64,000 bases of DNA from Isoetes taiwanensis (GCA_021234155.1 JAJEKV010000565.1:1-64000), one strand, 5' to 3'. Positions 45,701 to 56,712 are shown, numbered from the stretch's first letter. Numbers and translations are program-made. Notes: generated by a model from the letters alone, not told the origin.

Positions 45701-46340
45701 GCAGATTTGGATAAGACTTACCCGGACTTTATGAAAGAATGCCAGGGTCAAACCATTCAAGATGCGATCAACTCCAACCCTAACGGTACGCATTGTATTA
45801 TGGGTCCGACATGGGTCATATGAGAGAGATCCGATAGGGATCATTCTAGGGGTTGGGTTACATGCATCTTAGGTGAGGCACTGGGCATCTAGGCATTCAT
45901 GATAGGACGCATTCGTCCCCGGCTATAATGGGAATATGGCCATTCCTTATGCCAAGACGACATGCAAGCCTTAGGCATGATAGGATTCTTGCATTCATAT
46001 TTTTCTTTTCCCTTAAGGGGGTGGTCCCTTCAACCACACTACTTAAATTAATTTTGTAAACACTGATGTACTTTACTTCTGCAGGCCAGTAGGGCATACT
46101 GATAGACTGCAGAAGAAGCTAGGCCTCAACCTGGAGGCCAATTCTTGTCTTTGAAATTTTATGTTATGAGTAAACTCTTGAGTATTACTGTTCTTACTAC
46201 TTATGTTTGTTAAAGGACTTCTGTCCTATCACCTCGATATGTAATCTTCTATTCACTTTAATAAGTAAGAGTTACCTTTTCTATATGTAATCTCCACTAA
46301 CTCTAATACTGAGGACATCATTAATCCAAGGGGGGGAGAA
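42742..46340 (+). pseudogene. Ty3 chromovirus pol remnant (RT, RNase H, integrase, chromodomain)
   Basis: Order on plus: protease-RT linker and RT (42,742-43,535, with [14 protein letters not shown] and [11 protein letters not shown]), RT thumb and RNase H (43,540-44,100; ATDASKIATGGVL), integrase zinc finger (HDTHNSPIAGHAGF, CQICQQTK), integrase core (MDFIVGLPRTL; then [11 protein letters not shown] and [15 protein letters not shown]), and a C-terminal chromodomain (about 45,630-45,740; LQYLVKWKHLPTEDATW). This order plus the chromodomain defines chromoviruses, which target heterochromatin. In-frame stops at 43,182, 43,533, 44,071 and 45,056, and frameshifts near 43,900 and 44,890, make it inactive. 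Gag and protease are missing. A purine tract (about 46,329-46,340) precedes the 3' LTR. Confidence 0.9.
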
Positions 46341-46650
46341 TGTGACATTTCAGGTATTTATACGGTATAAGTATGCATACCATGACACGTCACCAACGTG
46401 TAACTAACCTGTAACTAGGCCCTAGGGGTCGATTGGGGTTATCTAAAATGGATTTTGTTAGCTATGCTAATAAAATTAATGGATAATTATGGATTTTATT
46501 AGCATAATTAACCTAATTATGCTAATTAGGGCATAATTAGTTAAATGTCACCAATAAGGAAGTGCCACCTGGCCCAAATCGATTGGCCAAGTGGGACTTG
46601 CTATTTTGGGTGGAATTCCTTACAAATCTCAAGTATGGGGTGGCATGACA
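46341..46650 (+). mobile_element. 3' LTR start of the chromovirus
   Basis: Directly after the purine tract the sequence begins TGTGACATTTCAGG, a plausible LTR start. The 3' border is uncertain: CATGACA near 46,649 is one candidate. No 5' LTR was found upstream of 42.7 kb. Confidence 0.45.
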
Positions 46651-46699
46651 ATATGTTCATGTGATTTCTTGCTTACTCCACTAAACTCTTCTAATCGTC

Positions 46700-47490
46700 T
46701 TTTAAACATATCTATTACTAATTTTTGAATATGTATCTAAGATAACTTAAGGTATGCATTGTAGTTGTGATTCTTTTTTCAACGCCTTGCGAATTAGTTC
46801 AATGAATTATTTATAATAGGTTATACAGAAAACCTTTTTGCGCTATAGATATGCAATGCTGGTTTGGTGCTATGTTCCATGCCATAAATATTTTATGGAT
46901 TCGCATCTTGTCTCGGCCCGTTTTGATATCTCATATTCATGCAAGCATGCCACTTTGCATGCTATTGCGGGACAAGTACTTTTTTGTTTTGTCACTAATA
47001 TTATCCAAATGCACAAAGAAACAATTTTATAAGATGATATATTGAATGCTTTGTGTTTGGGAAATTTCCCTAAATAACACTTTCATTATGCTAACGCAGA
47101 ACCAAACGTTCCACAAAAAGTAATGTTGTCAACATAATCGATAATAATTGAACCTATATCATTAAAAGGGCCAATGTCATGCGTCATTTTTGCTATATGT
47201 TGGTTATTCTAAATGTTTGTGAATTTGACCAATTATTTTTTAACACAGACAAAGAAGCTTAACTACCTCCTGTAGGTATACACAATTCCACGCATCAAAT
47301 GCACACATTTGTACATGAAATGCTTTTCAAAATTAGCTTGAATATGGACATGTATAACAATGACATTTTTGTATTGATTTTCAATTCCTCAGCCTATTAC
47401 GAAGTACATATTCTATGTGAATAACAGCATCGCTAAAACATGATCCTTGTAAGATATACATTTTATTGATTTTTAAGCTTATGCCCGAGG
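46700..47490. other. AT-rich stretch, probably body of a Helitron-type element
   Basis: No coding sequence recognised. It ends in the Helitron-like 3' terminus at 47,495-47,522, so part of it is likely non-autonomous Helitron sequence. The 5' TC end could not be fixed. Confidence 0.3.
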
Positions 47491-47494
47491 AAAA

Positions 47495-47522
47495 GCCCAA
47501 CAACGCTGGGCACTTTTTCTAG
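47495..47522 (+). mobile_element. Helitron-like 3' terminus
   Basis: Hairpin GCCCA (47,495-47,499) with TGGGC (47,507-47,511), then CTAG (47,519-47,522) and a T at 47,523. It resembles the end at 6,993-7,020. It sits only about 22 bp beyond the stop codon of the PR-1/lectin gene, so that gene's original 3' UTR has probably been displaced. Confidence 0.5.
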
Positions 47523-47544
47523 TATAGAATATAATGCATTGCCT

Positions 47545-48429
47545 TTACTCTATGGAAATAGTAGCATTGGAGGTGGTAACAAGGAACATCTTACTGTTAG
47601 TATTAGAGGCCCAAATGGGTTTGTTATTAGGTTTATAAACTACTGCATTACCATCGTTCTGCATCATAAGGTAACAATTATTACCAGAACCTTTGGTGTT
47701 ACTGGACCAGAGAGCACGCTTATTACCATCATAGAGCACAAGATTGCCATCTGTTTCCATAATAATCCAGCAATTGGATTCAGCTAGATAAGTGTTAGAG
47801 GCCCAAATGGCTTTTCTAGAATGGTAGAGTACAAAGTTGCAGTCAGACTGCATGATGAGATTATAGTCACCATTTTGGGAACTAATTTCTTGGCCATGGT
47901 AGAGGGCATGGTTGGACTTGAGGCGATTGGGCAAGCTGTATGGCAATTGGCCAACCACGTTACCTGGAGGGTCATAGCTACAGATAATGTAAATGGTCTT
48001 AGGAGCATTGTTGCAAGTGAACTTGTCACAACCAAGGTAGAGGGAGTTAGCCCACATAACTTGTGTGTAGTGACCACAAGCTTTATCACCATCGCAAGAG
48101 TTACTATCATAATGATAATACCTTTCCTCATCCACCCAATTGTTTACTGCCATTTTAGGACTATAATCAGCCCCCATTCCCCAAAATAAATTCTCGCCAT
48201 ATGGCCCTCCTGAATGCTTCAAAATGCCATTTTTGCAGTTTTCTCTTTGTTGTTGCGCATATGAGCTTGCATAGTTGGCCAAATTGTCATTCCATTGCAT
48301 TCCTCCTATTCCCAACGCTGCTCTTGCAACATTGTGTGCATTTAGAAAATCATACTTGTCATCTGATTGTGCAACTACAATTATAAAAAGACATATGATG
48401 CACAATGTTGAACTGTGATGCCTAGACAT
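47545..48429 (-). CDS. PR-1 (CAP domain) fused to bulb-type mannose-binding lectin
   Basis: Secreted defence-type protein of 294 residues, single exon. Residues 1-21 are a signal peptide (hydrophobic core CIICLFIIVVA). Residues 26-160 are a CAP/PR-1 domain with HNVAR, KHSGGPYGENLFWG (conserved His and Glu), CGHYTQVMWANSLYLGC (CAP1) and IICSYDPPGNVVGQLPY (CAP2). Residues about 168-278 are a GNA-type B-lectin with three Q-x-D-x-N-x-V-x-Y sites: 194-202 (QSDCNFVLY) and 257-265 (QNDGNAVVY) intact, 225-233 (ETDGNLVLY) with Gln to Glu. PR-1 binds sterols and releases the CAPE peptide; GNA lectins bind mannose. Combining both is unusual, since plant PR-1 proteins normally end after the CAP domain. 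The gene diverges from a PR-5 gene 612 bp away, suggesting shared control. The reading frame is intact. Confidence 0.92.
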   Translation of the reverse strand: MSRHHSSTLCIICLFIIVVAQSDDKYDFLNAHNVARAALGIGGMQWNDNLANYASSYAQQQRENCKNGILKHSGGPYGENLFWGMGADYSPKMAVNNWVDEERYYHYDSNSCDGDKACGHYTQVMWANSLYLGCDKFTCNNAPKTIYIICSYDPPGNVVGQLPYSLPNRLKSNHALYHGQEISSQNGDYNLIMQSDCNFVLYHSRKAIWASNTYLAESNCWIIMETDGNLVLYDGNKRALWSSNTKGSGNNCYLMMQNDGNAVVYKPNNKPIWASNTNSKMFLVTTSNATISIE

Positions 48430-49041
48430 TTTCTGAGTTGGTTGTGTGAGGCTTATTGTAATGTTCTTATAGCTTAGAGTAGAATCATTTGACAGGACAT
48501 TAATCTTATCATCTCAATGTCAACCATGTAGCACAATTGCTTTGTAAACTCTTTGCCTTTCGATGAATAAAAAAATACTTCAAAGTTAAAGAAAGGAAAA
48601 CGTGCATTCCTCTAAGGACACAATTCTAGGACGAATTCTTTGACTAAAGCCATCTTGGTTTAGTCGGGAGATAACGCCAAGATGTCATAATAAGTGGGTT
48701 TCAGATTTTTATGGAGGGAATATGCCAAGAATATACATTGAATAGATGCTCAATCTTGACCATCATCCAACATTATTTCTTCAAACACGGTATTCTTCCT
48801 CAAATCGATCAATCTTTTTAGCCGAAAGCCAACACAAAGCAAAACAACTTGCTTATATCTTATCGTAAAGATGATAACATTTGGTGGTGCATCTGTCCAA
48901 AGTGGCAAAAGGCACAGAAGTTAAGGCATTCAACTTCAAATACAATTATAACTCAAACAACTCATCCATATCCATATTTGTTGCTATAAAATGCACACCG
49001 TCACATGAAACAGAGCAGATAACAGCATTGAACGTAGAGTG
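48430..49041. promoter_or_regulatory. Divergent promoter region between PR-1/lectin and thaumatin-like genes
   Basis: 612 bp between two divergent start codons. On the plus side CTATAAAATG (48,984-48,993) lies about 50 bp before the thaumatin-like ATG. No equally clear TATA box was seen for the minus gene. No W-box cluster is obvious by eye. Confidence 0.5.
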
Positions 49042-49342
49042 ATGGCAAAATATGGGGTGCTGGTGGGATCGGTGGTACTAGCATTGTTAATGTTAGGGCA
49101 AGGTAGGGGTGATGGAGATCAAACAAAATGTGGATCTGGGGAGTGATAATTTGGGTGTTTTAGATGTGTAAATAGAAGTGATTTGATTATGAATGTGTGA
49201 TTTATTTGCAGGAGCAAAGGCGACGGTGTTTACAGTGAAGAACAACTGCAACAGCGGGCTATGGATCGACATAAGCAGCGGGATAGGGGGATTTTGGCTA
49301 GAAAGAGGGCAACAAAGGGACGTAGGAATGCCAAACGGGTAG
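49042..49342 (+). pseudogene. Thaumatin-like (PR-5) gene, truncated by a transposon
   Basis: Exon 1 (49,042-49,102) encodes a signal peptide (MAKYGVLVGSVVLALLMLGQ). A GT-AG intron (49,103-49,211) follows, and exon 2 reads GAKATVFTVKNNCNSGLWID, then GGFWLERGQQRDVGMPNG and a stop at 49,340-49,342. This is the start of the thaumatin fold (A-T-F-x-(V/I)-x-N-N-C), but only about 60 of the usual 200 or more mature residues are present and none of the other disulphide cysteines. The family would continue with W-S-G-R; instead MULE-type terminal repeat sequence begins within 40 bp. The 3' part was not found in the window. The intron right after the signal peptide is typical for this family. Confidence 0.85.
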
Positions 49343-49344
49343 TG

Positions 49345-50300
49345 GAGGGCGCCCGTATATCGAGTCCGGGATCCGGTGTTTCCGGACATTTTTGCCCCTG
49401 GTGTTTCTGGACATCCAGAAACACCCCATGCATGCCCATCCGCCAGTCCATGCATGCATCGATGCCCAGGACGCCCGAGGATCCATGCATCCCGGCCATC
49501 TTCAACCACGCAACTGAACCGCACGGTTTTTTGTCCAGAAACACCACTGATATTTTTGAAGGCAGTTGGAGAGTTGGACGTGACACTTTTTTTGACTTGT
49601 AACTGTGGCAGTGTCCCCTGTACTTGTTTGTACAGGTGCATTTAATGAATCTGGTGGTGGTATTTCCATCCCAAGGTTGGTGGGGTGTTTCCGGCCCAAT
49701 TCAAACGGAATTGGGGATCTTTTTCGTTACCACGTAAACCCGTCCCGGCCCCCGCTCGAAGATCCATTGGAGCTGGGTTCGGGCTGCATAGAGGCAAGAG
49801 GATAATGGCGCGAGGTAGAACAGGTAAAGGTTATATAGAGGTTGACATTGGGTTTAGTTTTAGCAAATTGTGGCAAATCTTTGTAACTTAGTAATTTTGT
49901 CTTCCGGACTCTTTTGCATCTCCGGTTCAAGATCCCCCATCGGGTGTATTTTTGAGACCGCAATTGCAATGGGAGATAGAGCAAAGATTGTTGTGCAAGT
50001 AACCTACCGGACAGCAAACTATTCCAGGTGCATGCATGCTATATCCCCACAAGCGTGGTGCAAGATTTCGTGGAAGGGGAGCGAGAATTTGCGTGGTGCA
50101 ACACCAACTTCGTGAAGCGTGGATCTCGGGGTAGAGAAGAGGGATGCCAAGAAAAGAGTCGACCAAAATGCTCACCTTAAAATAACCAAGTAAGTGAATT
50201 GATTTGTCATTCAGTTTCATTTGGATTTATGGAATTTCAACTGAAGTGAACCGGGAACTGTTATTTCTCAGCTGTAACTTAGCTAACTGAACAACTATTT
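49345..50300 (+). mobile_element. Left end and leader of MULE copy 1
   Basis: Words GGTGTTTC(C/T)GG appear at about 49,375-49,410 in the opposite orientation to the arrays at the right end (CCAGAAACACC), with one mirrored pair back to back (49,398-49,425), and again at 49,539 and 49,684. The rest is leader sequence without recognised genes. The exact end and the 9-bp target duplication typical of MULEs were not found. Confidence 0.55.
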
Positions 50301-50309
50301 CTCAATTGT

Positions 50310-52470
50310 AGCTACTGGTGCAGCTATGGCCCTGAAGATTATCGTGAACGTTCTTGGGAGGTCAAAGATAAAACAACCCGAGCTCTAATTGCTGAAGAAA
50401 AGAAGAAGAATCCTTCCTACTCAAGGAGACAGAGAAGAGGAATGAGTATTAGGCGAGGTTGCAGGTGCCACTTTCAGGTGAAGCAGTTGTATTTGAGGCC
50501 TGATATATGTAAAATTACATACTACGAGATGAGACACATTGATAATCAAGAGAAAGTCTGCCATGGAATTGAGGATCCCCAATGCGCTGAACAAGAACAA
50601 GGCATGATGTAGCTCCATGGCTCTCAAAGGGTAAGAAGGCTTGGGCCTACCAACATTTGCTTCATAACCACACTCCCCAAGAGGTCTTCCGTCAACACGA
50701 GGAACAATGGGAGATAGAAAAGAGGATGGATTCCAATGCCCCCAAGAACAGAGATGCATTCTTAGCCATGGATGATTTATATAATTTGTCCCGCAAGCTG
50801 GCTGCTGACACGTGGATGCTGCACAAGAATGTGGCCACAAGTGTTGGGATGTGGGTTGATTTACATCCAGAATATGTGTTCATATATCGGGGGAGTCCCT
50901 TTCACATTGGGCATCATCACACCGTTCCAAATGAAGATCCTGTTAGAGCATGGAAGGGGGAATGCTGTAGCTTTAGATTCAACCTTCAAACCAATGACCA
51001 CTGCTACGGCCTTTATACCTTGCTAGTTTATGACACGCATGGAAATGGTGTCCCTGTTGCTTGGGTTCTATCCTCTAGTGCCACCGAGGAGGACATCCAT
51101 CCTTGGCTGATTGCAATGAAGAAGCGCATACATAGGGAAGACCCAACTTGGGAACCCTGCATGCTTCATTGTAGATGATGCACAGGCTGAAATCAATGCC
51201 TTGAAAGATGTTTGGCCCCAAACCAAAATTCAGTTGTGTATTTGGCATGTTCGAAGAAACTGGATGAAGTTGCTTTTAAAGCACGTGAAGAACAAGAAGG
51301 TGAGGGGGGAAATGTTTAAGGAACTCGGTCATATTATGTATGCCACTAAAGTAGATATTGACCCAAGAAGGACTAGTGATTATGTGGAAGCATGCACCAA
51401 AGAGGCCAAGAAGTTGTTGGATGAATTCAAGGAAAAGTACAAGATGTGGAAGAGGGTTGTGAGGTATATGAACCGAGTTTGGACCAATAACATCACACAT
51501 TGGATAATTGCCACAAGGATGTATCCACATGCTAACCAAGAGACTAATCTTTGGTATAGAGTCCTACCATTCGCACATGAAGAGGAGATTAGGGGTATCC
51601 AAGCATGCCTTGAGAGGAAGGAGAATAGATTGGCTCATTTACATGCTTACAGGTGTATTACAAACTCACTTGTCCTTTGATAGGTTCATGAAGGAGTCGT
51701 GTTTTAAAACCAACAAGAGGCAGAGCACATAGTTGAAACCGCCATCATAGGTGCTCGAGAAATTCAGATGTAGTTTGTTAGATGGTGAACTTCAAGGAGG
51801 GGAGAGCCGAGGTGTGGAGTCAAAACATGGACAACTGGGATGATAACCGAGAGGCTTTGCCTTACTTAGTGGATGTTGCACATGAACATTGGTCATCATG
51901 TGATTGTCCATGGGGTATGAAAGGGAATATGTGCAAACATCAAGTCAAGGTGATCAGGATGATGTCCAAGTACAAAGAGGAAGACATTCTAAGGTTTTGT
52001 GGTACTCTACATGGTTCTCGGTCGGGCGGGCTGTCCAATCTAAGGTCCTTTGCCGAGGCATATGATGACACCATGCCTTTTGGGAAGAGGGGCCATGCAG
52101 GAGTTGCATCCGATGATGAAGAATTGGATTGTAAAATTGGGGCTGGTTTGAGTGAAAACCCCAAGGTGTTAGAGAGCATAGAGGAGACAATGGCGGGGTC
52201 TCAAGGAGACCATTGCTAGGAGCCCCTGTGTATGGAATCAAGCTAGGTTCCTTTTAGCTGAACTTAGCAATAAGTCGGGCAAGGCTAAGTGAAAGTAGAA
52301 ATGTCAATTTCATGGCACCGAGTCTATCCATGGTACAAGACTTCAATGGGAACACCATTGCTAGACCAGTACCTTTCGTGGAGAGCCACAAGAAGAGGAA
52401 GAAGAGGAGTTCACATAGCGTTTTCTCGAAGGAATGCGAAGATCATATCACACGATGTGAAGGTATTGCA
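50310..52470 (+). pseudogene. MULE transposase, copy 1
   Basis: Mutator-like (FAR1-related) transposase in pieces. The N-terminal zinc-binding region is at about 50,310-50,570 (YWCSYGPEDYRERSWEVKDK, GCRCHFQVKQLYLRPDICKI). The DDE core runs from about 50,650 to 51,660, with LDSTF (first acid, near 50,970; frame disturbed), YGLYTLLVYDTHGNGVPVAW and IQLCIWHVRRNWMK. A SWIM zinc finger (C-x-C-x8-C-x-H: CDCPWGMKGNMCKH) lies near 51,900-51,940. A basic C-terminal piece (SHKKRKKRSSHSVFSKECED) ends at about 52,460. Frameshifts near 50,590, 50,960, 51,170 and 51,700 break it. It is about 96-98% identical by eye to copy 2 at 56.7 kb, and the two copies carry different lesions. Confidence 0.88.
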
Positions 52471-52802
52471 ATAATTCTAACACTCTCTTTGAAATTATTT
52501 CCTCTACTTGCGGATAGTAATGTTAAGTGGTAAATGCCATGTTGCTCTTAGGTGATGGTGGAGGCAATGCCAAGGAGGTCCGATCATGGATCCGCAGATT
52601 AGCATAAAGGGGTACATTGCTTGAATATTGCGCTATTAAGATCATTAGTCATACGTGTGCTCCATCTTTTGATGACTTCTGATAATTTGAAAGATACTGT
52701 AGTTACTCCTTTCGGATACATATGGATACATATGGATTTTCAATCCAATCTTGCTGTTAAGTAATCTTGCTGTTAAGTAACTTATGTTAAGTAACCATGC
52801 TT

Positions 52803-53735
52803 ATGTCCAGAAACACCAAGACTTGGCCAGAAACACCATTGGCTAGGCCAGAAACACCAATGACTCGGCCAGAAACACCACCCTTTTGGCCAGAAACACC
52901 ACTGGCTTGCCCTGAAACACCACTCCTTTGGCCAGAAACACCACTCAATTGGCCGGAAACACCGCGGCTTCTCAATGTGCTCACAACACTTGCCCAGAAA
53001 CACCACTCAATTGGCCAGAAACACCACTCAATTTGGCAAGAAACACCATATGCCCGCCGTAAACACCACCCATATGGCGGAAACACCACTCAAATTGGCC
53101 GGAAACACCACCAAAATGGCGAAACACCACCCAAATGGCCAGAAACACCACTACCTTCAACAACCCTTCAATGTTTTGCTTGTTGTACTCTTGTGGCCAG
53201 AAACACCAAGGATGTGGCACTCATATTTCTACAAGGGGTTGCACTCACTTGTTGAAAGTTGCAATTCAAGGTTTTAGATATTGTATTGGAACCACTCTTC
53301 TCAATGTTTTAGATATTGTATTCCATTTACAGGTCTCAATGTTCTATATATTGTATATTGTACCCCATTGGCCAGAAACACCTCTCAAGTTGGCCAGAAA
53401 CACCATATGCCTGGCCAGAAACACCACTCAATTGACCAGAAACACCACTGAAATTGGCCGTAAACACCACCTAAATGGCGAATACCACTACCTTAAACAC
53501 CACTCAGTGTTTTACATGTTGTAGTCTTGTGGCCAGAAACACCAAGGATGTGGCTTGAAACACCTCTTTTCTGGCCAGAAACACCACTAACTTGGCCAGA
53601 AACACCACCTAAAAGGCCAGAAACACCAAGAATATGGCCTGAAACACCACTAACGGCGGTAAACACCAAGATGTCTCGCAAAAATAGCAGGTATTTCTGG
53701 TCATATACTTGGTGTTTCTGGTCAAAGAGACACCA
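52803..53735 (+). repeat. Array of GGCCAGAAACACC motifs (MULE right end)
   Basis: At least 25 copies of (G)CCAGAAACACCA, spaced about 17-25 bp, with variable linkers such as CTCAATTGG and CTTGG. Interruptions at 53,160-53,190 and 53,220-53,370. The last copies (53,693-53,720) are inverted (GGTGTTTCTGG). It parallels the shorter array at 59,060-59,285 and mirrors the left end near 49.4 kb. Probably terminal or subterminal transposase-binding repeats. Confidence 0.9.
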
Positions 53736-53959
53736 TCCATAACAGTTGCAGATAACATAGTTATGCAATAACTTATGCTGTAAATCATGGAATAACTACA
53801 AAATCTGCTACCATGTTCCAGCCAATCAAGAGTTTAGAAGCCAACACTGTTCAAGAGTTTAAAAGCAAAAGAAAAACGTAACATTTCTTAGATTGTCTTG
53901 GGTGGCTTTTTGGCCCATTGACTACACCTTCATGCTATGCCCAACATCTTTGCTAAATG

Positions 53960-56290
53960 TGTCTCTCGCTGGTTTGCCACATCGATCTTGTCAAACGGGT
54001 CCTTAGTCACCGCATTTCAGCTTGTTAGTGTGATTGCACAAGAGTATCTTCACACAACCAATACCCTCACCTCGACAAACCGGCGAAATGGAAATCCTTG
54101 AGAATGAAATCTCGTGATAAAGCACCTTGCATACAAGTAATGTGTACACTCCACGATTCCGAAACCATTTTCTTTCTTTGTGGACGCGATTTCAATTGCT
54201 TGAATGTCACCATTTCTCGTAAAAAGAGCTACCCCAACTAGCATGCACTTCCTTGAGCAACCTGCTGACCATCTCATGCTAGTGAGAGATGAATTTAAAA
54301 ACCAACAAATAGTATTGCATGCAAACAACTTACTCGACTACTTCTCGGGCCACATCGGTGAGAATGATATCTCATCATAGAATCAAAAATGACAAAGGGT
54401 GGTGTGGCACTCCAAGTGACTTACATATTTCCCAATCAGCACAATGCAGGTAAAGGCTCCAATGGTGGCTGCGATATTTTAAATGTAAATAAATGGACGA
54501 GTATTTTAAACGTAAATAAATGTCATCATGCCAAAAATAACTTACCTTCTTACCACGGGCAACCAGTAGAAGAGAGATGGTTCTCGAGGTCTAGGAGGAA
54601 TAATCTTCCTCCAAATTGACTCTCTCTTATTCATGTAGAGGTCTACCAGTCCAGGATGAAAAAACACATGACTTCGTCTCTGGTGGACTGGTATGGTATG
54701 AGAGACAACCCTGCACAAGAATTTTGAATTCAAAAAAGATGCACAATCAGACTCTATAAAAGGGAAGACACTTACATCAAGTAGGCACCCACGCATTGCT
54801 CATTCAGCCAAGACAAGCCAACCTTCTCAGGATTATCCGAACCAGGATGCTCAAAGGAAATGGCTTCTGATTGACGTATCACAAATTCACCTTTGCCATC
54901 TTTTACAGTAGCCCAAAGTGGGCTCCTAAGATGCACGGGCCACTGAGCATCGTATGAAAGAATTGGATTGGCCTTGGGGGCTTTCCCTTTCTTCTTTTTG
55001 TTAACCCATTCCAAGGTAGTGAGGTCATCAAGATGCATGAAGAATTCAAAATCCAAAATAAAATCCTCGGTCATAGTTACCATTGTTCTCTTGATCAGGT
55101 CTGTCTCCCCATCATCTACCACATCCAAGTAAGTAGACATCTGGTGCACGGGAGAAGCTGCAGCAGCACTCAAAGGGGTACCCAAAGAAGTTTCGGCCCC
55201 AATCCTCAGCTTTGGTTTCTGTGGAGCTTTAAAATTGAAGCCAGCAACTATGGATTTTGTTAGCAATGTAACTGGTGTGGATGGAGATTTGGGGACACTA
55301 GAGCTGCCCTCAAACCTGCCACAATAAAGAAGCCGTGTCTGCAGCCCCAGCTTGCATGTCTCCAAATTCCCAACTTCGGTCCACAGAATCCAGACCATAA
55401 TTGTGTGCTATGTACCTCTCATACTGAGCTATTTTTTTCTCTTTCATTGCCTCCCATTCCATCCTCCTCGAAGCTACATACCTCTCGGCAAAGATAAGGC
55501 GCCAAAGTGTTCTCTTTCTCTCCCCATCTTCAATATTCGGAGCATAGCCGGCCAAAGCACCCATAGCTAGATCTTTGCATCTCTTTAAAAACACAGACAG
55601 ATTTAACTTATACTTATATTCGGATCAAGGGCTCGCCATAAAAGCATCTTTGGGAGAAATCTCGCCCTTCCCTTCTTTTTACGCTTGGTAATAGCCAACC
55701 TCTTTCGCCCATTGGAGCACCACCGCACAACCACATGCAATCCGTGCTCCTTTGCCAAGTGATCTTGCGACCTTTGCTTCTTAATCAAGACCAAACACAA
55801 ACCTTGAAATAAACAAACATGCCTATTTTTCTTATTCTTTTGTAATAATGCTGCGTTCCCAAAGCCGCTTCATCGATCTCGGAATCCTCCTCACGAGTAG
55901 CGGCAACTACCTTGGCATCTGAGGTGCACCACAGCGGTGGGCTTTCCTTATCGTCCTTTTATGCTTCTTGATCTCTCTCAAAGACTTTGTTTGAATAGCA
56001 TCCGGCTGCTGCCAGTTTTGTTTTTCTAAGGCCACGGCTCTCATTTTGCTGACAAAAGTTGCTCACGGAGATGGCTCTCGCTGACCACGCTCCCTCGGCT
56101 GAGCCCGCTCCCTCGACTGGCCCTGCTTCCTCCGAGCTAGCTTCCCCGGAGCTGTAATACCAGTCCGAGCTCTCATCAGAGCTCGCGTTTTCTTCCTCCG
56201 AGCTGTCGTTGGGGCAGCCCCATCTCGGCGTATTGGCGTCGCTGGCATGAGCCCGGCCGCCATAGCCTGCTTAAACGAACCCGCCACCGC
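53960..56290 (-). pseudogene. Unknown coding pieces between the two MULE copies
   Basis: Minus-strand pieces in order: 56,063-56,287 (Arg/Ala-rich, MAGSFKQAMAAGLMPATPIR), 55,603-55,800 (basic, ITKRKKKGRARFLPK), 55,310-55,594 (RKRTLWRLIFAERYVASRRM, EWEAMKEKKIAQYERYIAHN) and 54,772-55,398 (KSIVAGFNFKAPQKPKLRIG, then DLTTLEWVNKKKKGKAPKAN). The last two overlap in different frames, so there is an intron or a frameshift near 55,330. I do not recognise the family. It may be a second MULE ORF, a captured host gene or an older gene in which the elements landed. Confidence 0.35.
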
Positions 56291-56599
56291 CTGCTTTTTT
56301 GGGACTGCTTTAAACGAACTGCGTAAACGAACCTGTTTTTTCGGATGTGCTTTTGGTTGGGTCTGTGCCCTGTTTTTTGGGAAGTATTTTTGGACATGTG
56401 CTTTTCGTTTCGACCAAGATACTTTTCTGACAGGAACATTCTATTTCGAACCATTAGATTTGCCCTGTAATTTAAAAATCTTGTGATGATTGATGTCGTG
56501 CCATTGACACTGATGTTTAAAGAATATTTAGTTTCGACCCACTTCAAGTGCATTTAATACTAGTACTTCCTTCCGAACAAAATTACCCATGGTTATGGT

Positions 56600-56712
56600 T
56601 AGAAACACCGAGCCAGAAACACCATAATGTTGGCTAGAAACACCTTACCCTTAGTCGACACATTATGAAATCATCATTTCCATTTTAGATTTGAAAATAT
56701 TCTATACATTTT
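56600..56712 (+). repeat. Short CCAGAAACACC cluster before MULE copy 2
   Basis: Three copies of the MULE motif (about 56,601-56,643; GCCAGAAACACC, GCTAGAAACACC) precede the second transposase. They have right-end orientation, so copy 2 has lost a normal left end here. Confidence 0.7.

Noticed and set aside
47539-48189. Plus-strand ORFs opposite the PR-1/lectin gene
   Set aside because: Antisense shadows of a conserved minus-strand gene.
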